A DNA stretch of 64,000 nucleotides, from positions 62,001 to 126,000 of the forward strand of contig NZ_JBALOV010000007.1 in NCBI RefSeq assembly GCF_036965045.1, read 5' to 3'. Positions within the stretch are counted from its first letter, which is position 1. Each line of letters starts with the position of its first letter. Below, one piece after another: positions 25,223 through 34,514 of this stretch. A program made the position numbers and the translations under genes. Under the pieces are notes generated by a model that was given only the letters and a program-made list of their open reading frames with translations, did no database searches and was not told the DNA's origin. Source of the stretch: Ferdinandcohnia sp036965045 (lineage in GTDB: Bacteria > Bacillota > Bacilli > Bacillales > Bacillaceae_L).

Positions 25223-26335
25223 ATGAAGAAAAGTATTGCCGTACTTCGTGGTGATGGCGTAGGTAAAGAAGTAACTAAAGGGGCAATCGAAGTGTTGAAG
25301 GCTGTTGCCGAACAATACAATCATGAGTTTACATTTCAACACGCTTTAATAGGTGGTGTAGCTATAGACACCGAAGGTACTCCTCTGCCAGCGGAAACAC
25401 TGGAAGTATGTAAACAAAGTGATGCGGTATTACTAGGGGCAGTTGGAGGTCCAAAATGGGATACAAACCCTCCACATTTACGCCCTGAAAAAGGATTATT
25501 ACAAATTCGAAAAGCGTTGAATTTATATGCCAATGTAAGACCTGTAACTTGTTTTAATAGCTTGCTAGATGCCTCTCCACTTAAACAAGAAGTCATTGAA
25601 AATGCAGATTTTGTTATCGTTAGGGAGCTTACTGGTGGGCTTTACTTCGGAAAGCCAAGTGGAAGAACATTAGAAGATGGTGAGGAAGCTGCTGTCGACA
25701 CTCTATCCTATAAACGTTCCGAAATGAAGCGTATCATTGAGAAAGCATTTGAAATGGCAATGTCAAGAAAGAAGAAGGTAACTTCTGTTGACAAAGCAAA
25801 CGTATTGGAATCAAGCAGAATGTGGCGTGAGGTTGCTGAGGAAGTAGCTGTATCTTATCCAGATGTAGCGCTCGAGCATATGCTTGTGGATAACGCTGCG
25901 ATGCAACTTATTCGGAATCCAAGGCAGTTTGATGTCATCGTCACTGAAAACATGTTTGGTGATATTTTAAGTGATGAAGCATCAATGCTAACGGGATCAC
26001 TCGGAATGCTTCCATCAGCAAGTTTATCAACAGATGGACCAAGTCTATATGAACCAATCCATGGCTCAGCACCAGATATTGCCGGTAAGGATATTGCGAA
26101 TCCAATCGCTACCATTTTATCAGCAGCCATGCTTTTACGTTTATCATTTGGATTAGATGAAGAAGCAAAAGCTGTAGAAAAAGCGGTAGATGAAGTGTTA
26201 GCAGCTGGATACCGGACTGCAGATATTGTGGATTCACAACAGGGAGCAATTTCAACAACTGAAATGGTGGAAAAAATCAAAGAGGCCTTAGTTGAGGACG
26301 GGGCAATTTCTAATATTATGTCTGCATATGCATAA
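25223..26335 (+). CDS. leuB: 3-isopropylmalate dehydrogenase
   Basis: 370 residues from ATG 25223, chosen for GGAGGAG 6-8 nt upstream. Isocitrate/isopropylmalate dehydrogenase fold: VLRGDGVGKEV, the substrate loop RVREL-like FVIVRELTGGLYFG, VDNAAMQLIRNPRQFDVIVTEN (in part) and the NAD-binding EPIHGSAPDIAGKDIANP (in part). It oxidatively decarboxylates 3-isopropylmalate. A stem-loop separates it from leuC. Confidence 0.96.
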   Translation: MKKSIAVLRGDGVGKEVTKGAIEVLKAVAEQYNHEFTFQHALIGGVAIDTEGTPLPAETLEVCKQSDAVLLGAVGGPKWDTNPPHLRPEKGLLQIRKALNLYANVRPVTCFNSLLDASPLKQEVIENADFVIVRELTGGLYFGKPSGRTLEDGEEAAVDTLSYKRSEMKRIIEKAFEMAMSRKKKVTSVDKANVLESSRMWREVAEEVAVSYPDVALEHMLVDNAAMQLIRNPRQFDVIVTENMFGDILSDEASMLTGSLGMLPSASLSTDGPSLYEPIHGSAPDIAGKDIANPIATILSAAMLLRLSFGLDEEAKAVEKAVDEVLAAGYRTADIVDSQQGAISTTEMVEKIKEALVEDGAISNIMSAYA

Positions 26336-26370
26336 ATCTTCTTTCTTGAAATTGCATAGCAAGACCTACT

Positions 26371-26403
26371 AGACAGCTCGGTTTTATACCGAGCTTGTCT
26401 TTT
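26371..26403 (+). terminator. Intercistronic stem-loop between leuB and leuC
   Basis: AGACA-GCTCGGT pairs with ACCGAGC-T-TGTCT around a TTTAT loop with one bulged base, followed by only TTT. Too few U for a strong terminator. It may attenuate or mark an mRNA processing/stability boundary inside the operon. Confidence 0.55.
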
Positions 26404-26434
26404 CAAAAAAATGAAAAGGAGGATGGAGATACGA

Positions 26435-27862
26435 ATGGCACCAAAAACAATTATTGAAAAAATATGGGATCAACACGTGATCAATCATGAAGAGGGGAAA
26501 CCAAGTTTACTATACATTGACTTGCATCTTGTCCATGAAGTAACTTCTCCACAAGCCTTTGAAGGATTACGTTTAAAAAATAGAAAAGTAAGACGACCTG
26601 ATTTGACTTTTGCAACAATGGACCATAACGTTCCTACTACAAGTGATCGCTTCCAAACAAAGGATGAAATTGCTGCAAAACAAATGAGTGCGTTAGAAAA
26701 AAACTGTAAGGAATTTAATGTTCCTTTAGCAGACCTTTACAGTCCTGAACAAGGGATTGTACACGTTATTGGACCTGAACTTGGCTTAACTCAACCAGGA
26801 AAAACGATTGTATGTGGAGATAGTCATACATCTACACATGGTGCATTTGGAGCCCTAGCATTTGGAATTGGGACAAGTGAGGTTGAACATGTTCTTGCAA
26901 CCCAAACATTATGGCAACAAAAACCTAAAACGATGCAGGTCAATGTAGTTGGAACACTATCACCAGGTGTTTATGCAAAGGATGTTATTTTATCGATTAT
27001 TCGAAAATTCGGAATTGATTTTGGAACAGGACATGTTATTGAATATACGGGTGAAGCGATTCGCAATATGTCGATGGAAGAAAGAATGACGATATGTAAT
27101 ATGTCCATTGAAGGTGGAGCAAAAGCTGGCTTAATTAGCCCAGACGAAACAACATTCTCATACTTAAATGGAAGAAAATATAGTCCAGCTGGCGCTGAAT
27201 TCGATGCCGCTGTTGAAAGATGGAGGCAGCTTGCAACGGATGAAGGAGCAGTTTTCGATACTGTTCTAGAAATTCATGCGGATGAAATTTTACCAACTGT
27301 TACGTGGGGTACAAACCCATCCATGAGTGTGACAATTGATGATACCGTTCCATTCCCTGAGGATTTTAAAAGAGAAGTTGATCGAAGATCAGCAGAGCGT
27401 GCTTATGAGTATATGGAACTTGCTCCTGGAACACCCATTAACGAAATTGAAATTCAGCATGTCTTTATTGGTTCTTGTACAAACTCTCGCATTGGGGATT
27501 TACGTGAAGCGGCTGACATTATTCGGGGACAAAAAGTGTCTCCAAATGTTCGTGCATTAGTCGTGCCAGGCTCACAACAAGTTAAGTTACAAGCAGAAAA
27601 AGAAGGTCTTGCAGATGTATTCCGAGAAGCAGGCTTTGAATGGCGTGATGCTGGATGTAGCATGTGCTTAAGCATGAACCCTGACGTGGTACCTGCTGGT
27701 GAAAGATGTGCATCTACATCTAATCGTAATTTTGAAGGGCGACAAGGTAAGGGGGCTCGTACACACTTGGTGAGTCCGGCAATGGCAGCAGCAGCAGCAA
27801 TCTATGGAAAATTCGTAGACGTACGTAAAATTCAAAAAGTAGCAACTGGAGAGGAGGCATAA
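26435..27862 (+). CDS. leuC: 3-isopropylmalate dehydratase large subunit
   Basis: 475 residues from ATG 26435 (MAPKTIIEKIWDQH); an upstream in-frame ATG at 26423 abuts the AAGGAGG site too closely. Aconitase-superfamily protein with the [4Fe-4S] cysteines in GSCTNSRIGDL and AGCSMCLSMNPD. With LeuD it isomerises 2- to 3-isopropylmalate. It ends 2 nt before leuD. Confidence 0.96.
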   Translation: MAPKTIIEKIWDQHVINHEEGKPSLLYIDLHLVHEVTSPQAFEGLRLKNRKVRRPDLTFATMDHNVPTTSDRFQTKDEIAAKQMSALEKNCKEFNVPLADLYSPEQGIVHVIGPELGLTQPGKTIVCGDSHTSTHGAFGALAFGIGTSEVEHVLATQTLWQQKPKTMQVNVVGTLSPGVYAKDVILSIIRKFGIDFGTGHVIEYTGEAIRNMSMEERMTICNMSIEGGAKAGLISPDETTFSYLNGRKYSPAGAEFDAAVERWRQLATDEGAVFDTVLEIHADEILPTVTWGTNPSMSVTIDDTVPFPEDFKREVDRRSAERAYEYMELAPGTPINEIEIQHVFIGSCTNSRIGDLREAADIIRGQKVSPNVRALVVPGSQQVKLQAEKEGLADVFREAGFEWRDAGCSMCLSMNPDVVPAGERCASTSNRNFEGRQGKGARTHLVSPAMAAAAAIYGKFVDVRKIQKVATGEEA

Positions 27863-27864
27863 TC

Positions 27865-28452
27865 ATGGAACCATTTGTTACACATACAGGCAAAGTTGCC
27901 GGAATGGATCGAAGTAATGTCGATACTGATCAAATTATTCCAAAGCAATTTTTAAAGAGTATTGAAAGAACGGGGTTTGGTAAATATGCCTTTTTTGATT
28001 GGCGCTTTGAAGCTGATGGAAGCCCAAATCCAAATTTTGAATTAAACCGTAAGGAAAACGAAGGGGCATCGATTCTAGTTGCGAATGAAAACTTTGGGTG
28101 TGGCTCTTCGCGTGAACACGCGCCATGGGCATTACAAGACTATGGATTTAAAGCAATCCTAGCTCCTTCTTTTGCGGATATCTTCTATAATAACTGTCTA
28201 AAGAACGGAATGCTTCCAATCGTGTTAGAAAAAAGCGTAATTGAGTATCTTTTAAAGGAAGCAAATGATGCTAGTTTTGAATGCACCATTTCTTTAGAAA
28301 ATCAAACAATTGTTGATTCAAAAGGGTTCAAGACGGAGTTCTCCATTGACTCCCATTGGAAGGAAATGTTGATTAATGGTTGGGATGAAATTGATAAAAC
28401 ACTTTCCTATGAGCAGCAAATCAGAGAACACGAACTTAAAACAGCGAACTAA
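27865..28452 (+). CDS. leuD: 3-isopropylmalate dehydratase small subunit
   Basis: 195 residues, the mobile aconitase swivel domain: NVDTDQIIPKQFLKSIERTG (in part), NFGCGSSREHAPWAL with the catalytic Ser-Arg, and KNGMLPIVL. It starts at ATG 27865 after GGAGAGGAGGC within the leuC end, so it is coupled. It is the last gene of the ilv-leu operon, followed by a strong terminator. Confidence 0.96.
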   Translation: MEPFVTHTGKVAGMDRSNVDTDQIIPKQFLKSIERTGFGKYAFFDWRFEADGSPNPNFELNRKENEGASILVANENFGCGSSREHAPWALQDYGFKAILAPSFADIFYNNCLKNGMLPIVLEKSVIEYLLKEANDASFECTISLENQTIVDSKGFKTEFSIDSHWKEMLINGWDEIDKTLSYEQQIREHELKTAN

Positions 28453-28492
28453 AAAGATAGACAAAGTCATTTTGACTTTGTCTATCTTTTTT
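28451..28492 (+). terminator. ilv-leu operon terminator
   Basis: 18-bp perfect stem (AAAAGATAGACAAAGTCA and complement) around a TTT loop, then T-run. Confidence 0.95.
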
Positions 28493-28584
28493 GTATGATA
28501 TCGAGACATTCTATTGTGTTCTCATTTTTACATTGGTAAACTTATAACTCAAGTAGAAAAATGATATTGGGGTTGGAAAACTCT

Positions 28585-29610
28585 ATGGATAAACAGTCAA
28601 AAGGTAAGAAACAGGAAAAAATTATTCCTTTTCCTAAGCTTAAAGAAAGATTAATGGAAAAAGGATTAGAAGCTTTAACGAATAAGAAATTTAATGAGGC
28701 ATTAACATTATTGAAACAGGCCAAGGAGCTTGAAAAAGGTAACCATGAGATAGAGTTAGGCATTGTAATTTGTCTTTTTGAATTAGGAGAATTAGAGCAA
28801 GCAAAAGAGAACTGTTTAGTCATGTTAAAAGAGGATGTCGGGGATTACTTTCACGTGCTGCAAATCTATGTGACGATCTTAATCCAGCTCGGACAATATG
28901 ATGAGGTAAAAACAACAATTGAGGCTGTACTTGACGAAGATTCGGTTCCTCCTGCGTATTTGGACAATCTCACTCAGTTACTAGAACTAAGTAAACGAAT
29001 GCTGGTTGTAGACGTGGCAGAAAAAGAATCTGATTACTCGAAAGAGGAAGCCAAGGATCGGATACAGAACATCTTATATAATGAAGGGTTGATTGGAAAT
29101 CAAATAGCAACTATCCAATCCCTAAAGGAAGTAAATATAAGAAATTACCTTGATCTTCTCGTTCCATTTTTAGCTTTACCGGAGAAACACCCGATTATAA
29201 AAACAATGATCATTCAGCTACTCGTTACAAATTCGGTGGATCTCGAGATAGAGGTGGAGAAATTTGGTGAGACAATAAAGGTAAATCCCGCCAAGCTTGT
29301 CGATCCATCCATGTCTCCTTTTACTATCCAGGTTCTATCCATTTTAGAAAAACAACTGCAAAATGAAAATCCGACTCTTTACGAAACGGCAAAAGAGATT
29401 TGGCTGCAGCATCTTTTTGTACTCTATCCCTTTACATTGGAGGAGGAGGCTTCTGTTTATGCAGCAGCCTTACATTTATATAGTAGTGAGTTACATGGAA
29501 TGGAGATCGAGAATCAAACACTCGAGCAACTATATAATGTCAGTTTGTTTGAACTAAAACACACCTTGTCTAAACTAGCAAAGGTTGAACACTTTTCTTA
29601 TTTTGAGTAA
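28585..29610 (+). CDS. ysoA: TPR-repeat protein YsoA
   Basis: About 341 residues. The N-terminal region (GLEALTNKKFNEALTLLKQA, EIELGIVICLFELGELEQAK, in part) is tetratricopeptide repeats; the rest is helical, ending SYFE. There is no signal peptide, so it is cytoplasmic. Position between leuD and tig matches B. subtilis ysoA, whose function is unknown. The start is uncertain: ATG 28585 has a weak GGTTGG upstream, and ATG 28561 has none. Confidence 0.8.
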   Translation: MDKQSKGKKQEKIIPFPKLKERLMEKGLEALTNKKFNEALTLLKQAKELEKGNHEIELGIVICLFELGELEQAKENCLVMLKEDVGDYFHVLQIYVTILIQLGQYDEVKTTIEAVLDEDSVPPAYLDNLTQLLELSKRMLVVDVAEKESDYSKEEAKDRIQNILYNEGLIGNQIATIQSLKEVNIRNYLDLLVPFLALPEKHPIIKTMIIQLLVTNSVDLEIEVEKFGETIKVNPAKLVDPSMSPFTIQVLSILEKQLQNENPTLYETAKEIWLQHLFVLYPFTLEEEASVYAAALHLYSSELHGMEIENQTLEQLYNVSLFELKHTLSKLAKVEHFSYFE

Positions 29611-29684
29611 AAGGATAGAAACTCTCATTTTATAATAGAGAGTATTTGGGTAAACTTTCTAACAATATAAAAATATTCTATATG

Positions 29685-29712
29685 TTGAAAGGTACCTATT
29701 CTATGTTATAAT
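29685..29712 (+). promoter_or_regulatory. tig promoter
   Basis: TTGAAA (29685-29690), 16-bp spacer, TATAAT (29707-29712), about 100 nt before the start codon. Confidence 0.75.
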
Positions 29713-29815
29713 GTAATGGTTGTAAAATGCTAGTTTACCGACAAATGGTAACAGTTACCTAATTTACATATCGGAAAAAAATAGTTAACAAATAGATAGT
29801 TGGAGGGAAAGAATT

Positions 29816-31102
29816 ATGTCCGCAAAGTGGGAAAAATTAGAAGGAAACCAAGGTGTCTTAACTGTAGAGGTGGATGCTGAAACATTTAACAAAGGGCTTG
29901 ACGAAGCATTTAAAAAGGTAGTTAAACAAGTTAACGTACCTGGCTTCCGTAAAGGTAAAATGCCTCGTGGAATGTTTGAAAAGCGTTTTGGTGTTGAATC
30001 ATTGTACCAAGATGCATTAGATATTATTCTTCCAGATGCATATGAAAGTGCAATCAAAGAAACTGGAATCGAGCCAGTTGACCGTCCAGAAGTTGATGTT
30101 GAACAAATTGAAAAAGGAAAAAACCTTATCTTCACTGCAAAAGTTACAGTTAAACCAGAAGTTAAACTTGGCGAATACAAAGGCTTAGAAGTTGAAAAGC
30201 TTGATGAAACAGTAACTGACGAAGAAGTTGATGCAGAAATCAAACAATTACAAGAGCGCAATGCAGAACTTGTTGTTAAAGAAGAAGGTACTGTAGAATA
30301 TGGCGACACTGTTGTACTTGATTTCGAAGGTTTCGTTGATGGAGAAGCATTCGAAGGTGGAAAAGCTGAAAACTATTCACTCGAAATTGGTTCAGGCTCA
30401 TTCATCCCAGGTTTTGAAGAGCAATTAATTGGAGTTGCTGCTGGAGCTGAAAAAGATGTGGAAGTTACATTCCCTGAAGAGTACCATGCTGAAGATTTAG
30501 CAGGTAAGCCAGCAACATTTAAAGTTAAAATTCACGAAATCAAAGGAAAAGAACTTCCCGAGTTAGATGATGAGTTTGCAAAAGACGTAGACGATGAAGT
30601 GGAAACATTAGATGAGTTAAAAGCTAAAACAAGAACTCGTTTAGAAGAAACAAAGAAGCGTGATGCTGAAAATAACCTTAAAGACATATTGATCGAAAAA
30701 GCATCTGAAAATGCAGAAATCGATATTCCAGAGGCTATGGTTAATACTGAATTAGACCGCATGGTTCGTGAATTTGAACAACGTTTACAAATGCAGGGTA
30801 TGAACCTTGACCTATACTTCCAATTCTCAGGTCAAGATGAAAATGCATTACGTGAACAAATGAAAGAAGATGCTGGCAAACGTGTTCTTGTTAACTTAAC
30901 ATTAGAAGCAATTGCAAATGCTGAAAACATCGAGGTTTCTGAAGAAGAAATTAACGAAGAACTTCAAAACATGTCTACAATGTACGGAGTATCTGCTGAA
31001 GAACTTAAGCAAATGCTTGGTGGCGTAGATGGAGTTAAAGAAGATTTAAAAATAAGAAAAGCAATCGATTTTCTTGTAGAAAATAGCAAAAGTGTTGCAT
31101 AA
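29816..31102 (+). CDS. tig: Trigger factor
   Basis: 428 residues. The N-terminal ribosome-binding signature is GFRKGKMPRGMFEKRFG; a central FKBP-like peptidyl-prolyl isomerase domain (YGDTVVLDFEGFVDGEAFEGG, in part) spans about 150-245; a helical chaperone C-terminus follows. It binds nascent chains at the ribosome exit. GGAGGG precedes the ATG. It is followed by its own terminator and then clpX, the conserved Bacillus neighbour. Confidence 0.97.
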   Translation: MSAKWEKLEGNQGVLTVEVDAETFNKGLDEAFKKVVKQVNVPGFRKGKMPRGMFEKRFGVESLYQDALDIILPDAYESAIKETGIEPVDRPEVDVEQIEKGKNLIFTAKVTVKPEVKLGEYKGLEVEKLDETVTDEEVDAEIKQLQERNAELVVKEEGTVEYGDTVVLDFEGFVDGEAFEGGKAENYSLEIGSGSFIPGFEEQLIGVAAGAEKDVEVTFPEEYHAEDLAGKPATFKVKIHEIKGKELPELDDEFAKDVDDEVETLDELKAKTRTRLEETKKRDAENNLKDILIEKASENAEIDIPEAMVNTELDRMVREFEQRLQMQGMNLDLYFQFSGQDENALREQMKEDAGKRVLVNLTLEAIANAENIEVSEEEINEELQNMSTMYGVSAEELKQMLGGVDGVKEDLKIRKAIDFLVENSKSVA

Positions 31103-31120
31103 TAATAAATAAGGGAATAT

Positions 31121-31150
31121 CAAGGCGCGATATGATCGTGCCTTGTTTTA
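31121..31150 (+). terminator. tig terminator
   Basis: CAAGGCGCG (31121-31129) pairs with CGTGCCTTG (31137-31145) with one G-U, then TTTTAT. The remaining 360 nt to clpX hold no gene; a TACAAT -10-like element lies at 31329-31334 with a poor -35. Confidence 0.75.
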
Positions 31151-31509
31151 TACCCAAAACATGGAAGTAGTACATACAATAGGCTGTTGGTAGTAGTTTT
31201 ATTCTAATGAATATGGGAACACTTAAAAGGAGGGCAATGTTAACACGTTTCACTAGGCGTTTTCAATCAAACATACTTACATAATAAACATGAGAGTTAT
31301 TTATTACCTATCTGAAGAAGAAATATGGTACAATGTGCAATACATAACGAATTAGAAATTTTCGAACCGATGGTATGGGGCCTAAGTTCAAACAAGACTG
31401 CCTAAAGATAAAGGTGTACGATAAATGTTGAGGAAGAGATTAGACGATTATCGGAGCCGAAAAAATTTTGGCTTATTGTAGAGAGAAGAAACAAATAAGG
31501 GGTGACAAG

Positions 31510-32772
31510 ATGTTTAAATTTAACGATGAAAAAGGGCAACTTAAGTGTTCTTTTTGTGGCAAGACACAAGATCAAGTTCGCAAGTTAGTTGCTGGACCAG
31601 GCGTTTATATATGCGATGAATGTATCGAGTTATGTACTGAAATCGTTGAAGAGGAACTAGGTACAGAGGAAGAAGTTGAATTTAAAGATGTACCAAAACC
31701 AAAAGAAATAAGAGAGATTCTAGATGAATATGTTATAGGGCAAGACTCAGCAAAGAAATCCTTAGCTGTTGCCGTGTATAACCACTATAAGCGAATCAAT
31801 TCAAACAGCAAAATAGATGATGTTGAATTGTCTAAGAGTAATATTTGTATGATTGGGCCTACCGGAAGTGGTAAAACATTGCTTGCTCAAACGTTGGCTC
31901 GTATTTTAAATGTACCATTTGCCATAGCTGATGCGACCTCATTAACTGAAGCTGGATATGTCGGTGAAGATGTAGAAAATATTCTCTTAAAGCTAATTCA
32001 AGCAGCTGATTATGATGTAGAAAAGGCTGAAAAGGGTATTATTTATATCGATGAAATCGATAAGGTGGCACGTAAATCAGAGAACCCATCGATTACAAGA
32101 GATGTTTCTGGTGAGGGTGTACAGCAAGCACTACTAAAAATTCTTGAAGGAACTGTGGCAAGCGTACCTCCTCAAGGTGGTAGAAAGCACCCACATCAAG
32201 AATTCATTCAAATTGATACGACAAATATTTTATTTATTGTTGGTGGAGCTTTTGATGGAATTGAACAAATCATTAAGCGTCGTCTTGGCAAGAAAGTAAT
32301 CGGGTTTGGTTCTAACATTATCGAAGAAGATTTAGACCAAAAATCGTTACTATCTAGATCATTACCGGAAGATTTATTAAAGTTCGGATTAATTCCTGAA
32401 TTTATCGGTCGTCTGCCAGTGATTGCAAGCCTTGAGCCGCTTGATGAAGATGCATTAGTTGAAATTTTAACAAAGCCTAAGAATGCCCTAGTGAAGCAAT
32501 ATCAAAAAATGCTTGAGTTAGATGAAGTTGAGTTAGATTTCGAAGAAGATGCCCTTATAGAAATTGCGAAAAAAGCAATTGAACGTAAGACAGGAGCTCG
32601 TGGTTTACGCTCCATTATTGAAGGTATTATGCTTGATGTAATGTTTGATCTTCCATCAAGAGATGATATTAAAAAATGTATTATTACTGCAGAAACTGTT
32701 ACAAAAAATACATCACCAAAGCTTCTTTTGGATGATGGAACCATTGTTGAGAATACAGAAATCTCTGCTTAA
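31510..32772 (+). CDS. clpX: ATP-dependent protease ATP-binding subunit ClpX
   Basis: 420 residues from ATG 31510 after AAGGGGTG; the upstream in-frame ATG at 31468 lacks a site. N-terminal C4 zinc-binding domain (CSFCGKTQDQ...YICDECIELC), Walker A GPTGSGKTLLAQ, Walker B IIYIDEIDKVA, and the ClpP-contact loop IGFG near residue 265. It unfolds substrates for ClpP. A leader of about 170 nt precedes it. It converges with the VWA lipoprotein gene over a shared terminator. Confidence 0.97.
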   Translation: MFKFNDEKGQLKCSFCGKTQDQVRKLVAGPGVYICDECIELCTEIVEEELGTEEEVEFKDVPKPKEIREILDEYVIGQDSAKKSLAVAVYNHYKRINSNSKIDDVELSKSNICMIGPTGSGKTLLAQTLARILNVPFAIADATSLTEAGYVGEDVENILLKLIQAADYDVEKAEKGIIYIDEIDKVARKSENPSITRDVSGEGVQQALLKILEGTVASVPPQGGRKHPHQEFIQIDTTNILFIVGGAFDGIEQIIKRRLGKKVIGFGSNIIEEDLDQKSLLSRSLPEDLLKFGLIPEFIGRLPVIASLEPLDEDALVEILTKPKNALVKQYQKMLELDEVELDFEEDALIEIAKKAIERKTGARGLRSIIEGIMLDVMFDLPSRDDIKKCIITAETVTKNTSPKLLLDDGTIVENTEISA

Positions 32773-32775
32773 AGT

Positions 32776-32810
32776 AAAAAATCCCGGGGTTAAAAACCTC
32801 GGGATTTTTT
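32776..32810. terminator. Bidirectional terminator between clpX and the VWA gene
   Basis: ATCCCGGGGTT and AACCTCGGGAT arms with A-run on one side and T-run on the other, serving converging genes. Confidence 0.88.
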
Positions 32811-32811
32811 A

Positions 32812-34269
32812 CTATTGTGAATTTCGTAATTCGTTCATACGTTGTGTCCAGTCATTTACTTTTTGTATGATTCGCTGACGTTCGGCCTCTGTTTTTTCAT
32901 GGTTTTCAGTACTTAGTTGATTCTTTAATTCTGCACTTAGATTCCATTTTGCATCCACCGCTTTTAGTAAAGCATCATATGTTTCAGGACTAATCATGTT
33001 TTCGGAACGCATGAGTTGCATAGCAGAGATGAATCTACTTCGTTCATTGGTTGCTGCATAGTAAAAATTACTGGCTAATTTTGCTCTGTCCCTCATGGCA
33101 TTATTCATTTGCCCCCAATGCTTGAGAAGGGAATTGGATTTACTCATGATTTCTTGAAACGAAGGTACCCATTTCTTTGTAATCGAATTATCTAACTCTT
33201 CAATTGTATTGGCAGAAAGATACTCCCCATTACCAGCACTTGCTACTTCTTTAAGCTGATTTTCACTCTCAGTATCTACATCGAACCCGATAATATTAAC
33301 GGCTCGATTTGAGTTTTTCTCGGCGAAGGCTTTTGCTGTTCCTACAGGGTCACCATCACATGTTTCGATACCATCACTTATGATGTATAGTGTTACGTTA
33401 TTGGATGAGTTTTCAGTTTTTTTATGTACAAAATCAATAGCGTTTGCGAGTGGTGTCCATCCCCTTGCCTGGACCGAATTTACTGCTTCTGAAAAGGCCT
33501 CGGGATTAAATTTTTGGAGCGGATATACATCCTCTATTTTTGAACAAGAAAGCTGTTTGTCTTTTTCCTGATTCGAACCTGTATGTCCGTATACAACAAG
33601 AGAAATCTCTTTTTCATTTCCTACAGTTGAGGCAAAACGGCTTGCTGCTTTCTTGGCAATGGACATTTTTTGCATTCCTTGAACTTTTCCATACATACTT
33701 CCACTTGCATCAAGTAAAATATAAACTTCGCTTGGAACCGAGTCTTTTTTTACCAGTTCGTTTTGCATGTCTTCTGGCTCTGGAAGATAGGGTTCATACC
33801 AATTAATACCAAACTCTTTAATTTCTGAAATCGAACGATTATACGCGTTGCTGCCAAGATAAAAATGGAGGGCTTTAAAAATATCGGTTGTGTCATTTGT
33901 TTCTGAAGTAAATGCTGCAAGTTTATTCGTTAACTCTTCTTCATAATTCCCTAGTCCAAATTCACCCCAAACTTGCTTTGTTTCTTCTTCAAAAGGAATA
34001 TCTGATGTGAAAATTCCAGCTGGCTGCTCCTGAAACCCTTCTAAAGAATTGGGAATGATTATATTCCTTACTTGCTCGATTACATTTTCTGAATCCTTTT
34101 CTTCTGCCTGAGCGATTGTTTCCTTTTCCTTTACTGTAGCTGTTTTGGGTTCATTTTGATTAACTTCCTGTTCTTGTGATTGATCTAGTGACTTGGTCTC
34201 TTTTTCTGTACAGCCACTGACAATTAGTATCGATGCTAAAATAAGTACCAGTACCCACTTTTTGTTCAT
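32812..34269 (-). CDS. VWA-domain lipoprotein
   Basis: 485 residues from the ATG at 34269, preceded on the minus strand by AAAAGGAGTG; an in-frame ATG seven codons upstream lacks a site. The lipobox LIVSGCTEK predicts a membrane-anchored extracytoplasmic lipoprotein. An acidic linker follows, then a von Willebrand factor A domain around residues 190-380 with an intact MIDAS start (LLDASGSMYGK) and a disulfide-capable C-terminal portion (ISDGIETCDGDPVG). The C-terminal 100 residues are charged and helical. It resembles B. subtilis YwmC/YwmD-type proteins only in design. Role unknown. It sits as an opposite-strand insertion between clpX and lonB. Confidence 0.85.
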   Translation of the reverse strand: MNKKWVLVLILASILIVSGCTEKETKSLDQSQEQEVNQNEPKTATVKEKETIAQAEEKDSENVIEQVRNIIIPNSLEGFQEQPAGIFTSDIPFEEETKQVWGEFGLGNYEEELTNKLAAFTSETNDTTDIFKALHFYLGSNAYNRSISEIKEFGINWYEPYLPEPEDMQNELVKKDSVPSEVYILLDASGSMYGKVQGMQKMSIAKKAASRFASTVGNEKEISLVVYGHTGSNQEKDKQLSCSKIEDVYPLQKFNPEAFSEAVNSVQARGWTPLANAIDFVHKKTENSSNNVTLYIISDGIETCDGDPVGTAKAFAEKNSNRAVNIIGFDVDTESENQLKEVASAGNGEYLSANTIEELDNSITKKWVPSFQEIMSKSNSLLKHWGQMNNAMRDRAKLASNFYYAATNERSRFISAMQLMRSENMISPETYDALLKAVDAKWNLSAELKNQLSTENHEKTEAERQRIIQKVNDWTQRMNELRNSQ

Positions 34270-34514
34270 ATTTTCACTCCTTTTATTCACACAATATATA
34301 TCTTACAGATAATCAATATTTTTTAAATAGTTCAAATTAACTAGATGAATATGTATATTATGGATGAATTTGGTTTTTATCTAATAGGCTTTTCTTATAC
34401 TAATACAAACAGTACGAAACGGCTGTTCAAAAATCCTTCAAATTTGGTTTATTCCGCCTTTACTCAGGAGATAATAGCAATAGAGAGTCTATCTTTGCGA
34501 GCAGGAGGAATAAT

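Noticed and set aside
25855..26406. 183-aa ORF antisense to leuB
   Set aside because: It mirrors the codons of a well-conserved dehydrogenase, shows no family motifs, and has no ribosome site of its own.
29785..30309. 174-aa Ser-rich ORF antisense to tig
   Set aside because: Serine-rich antisense frames arise from the Glu/Lys-rich codons of trigger factor; no independent support.
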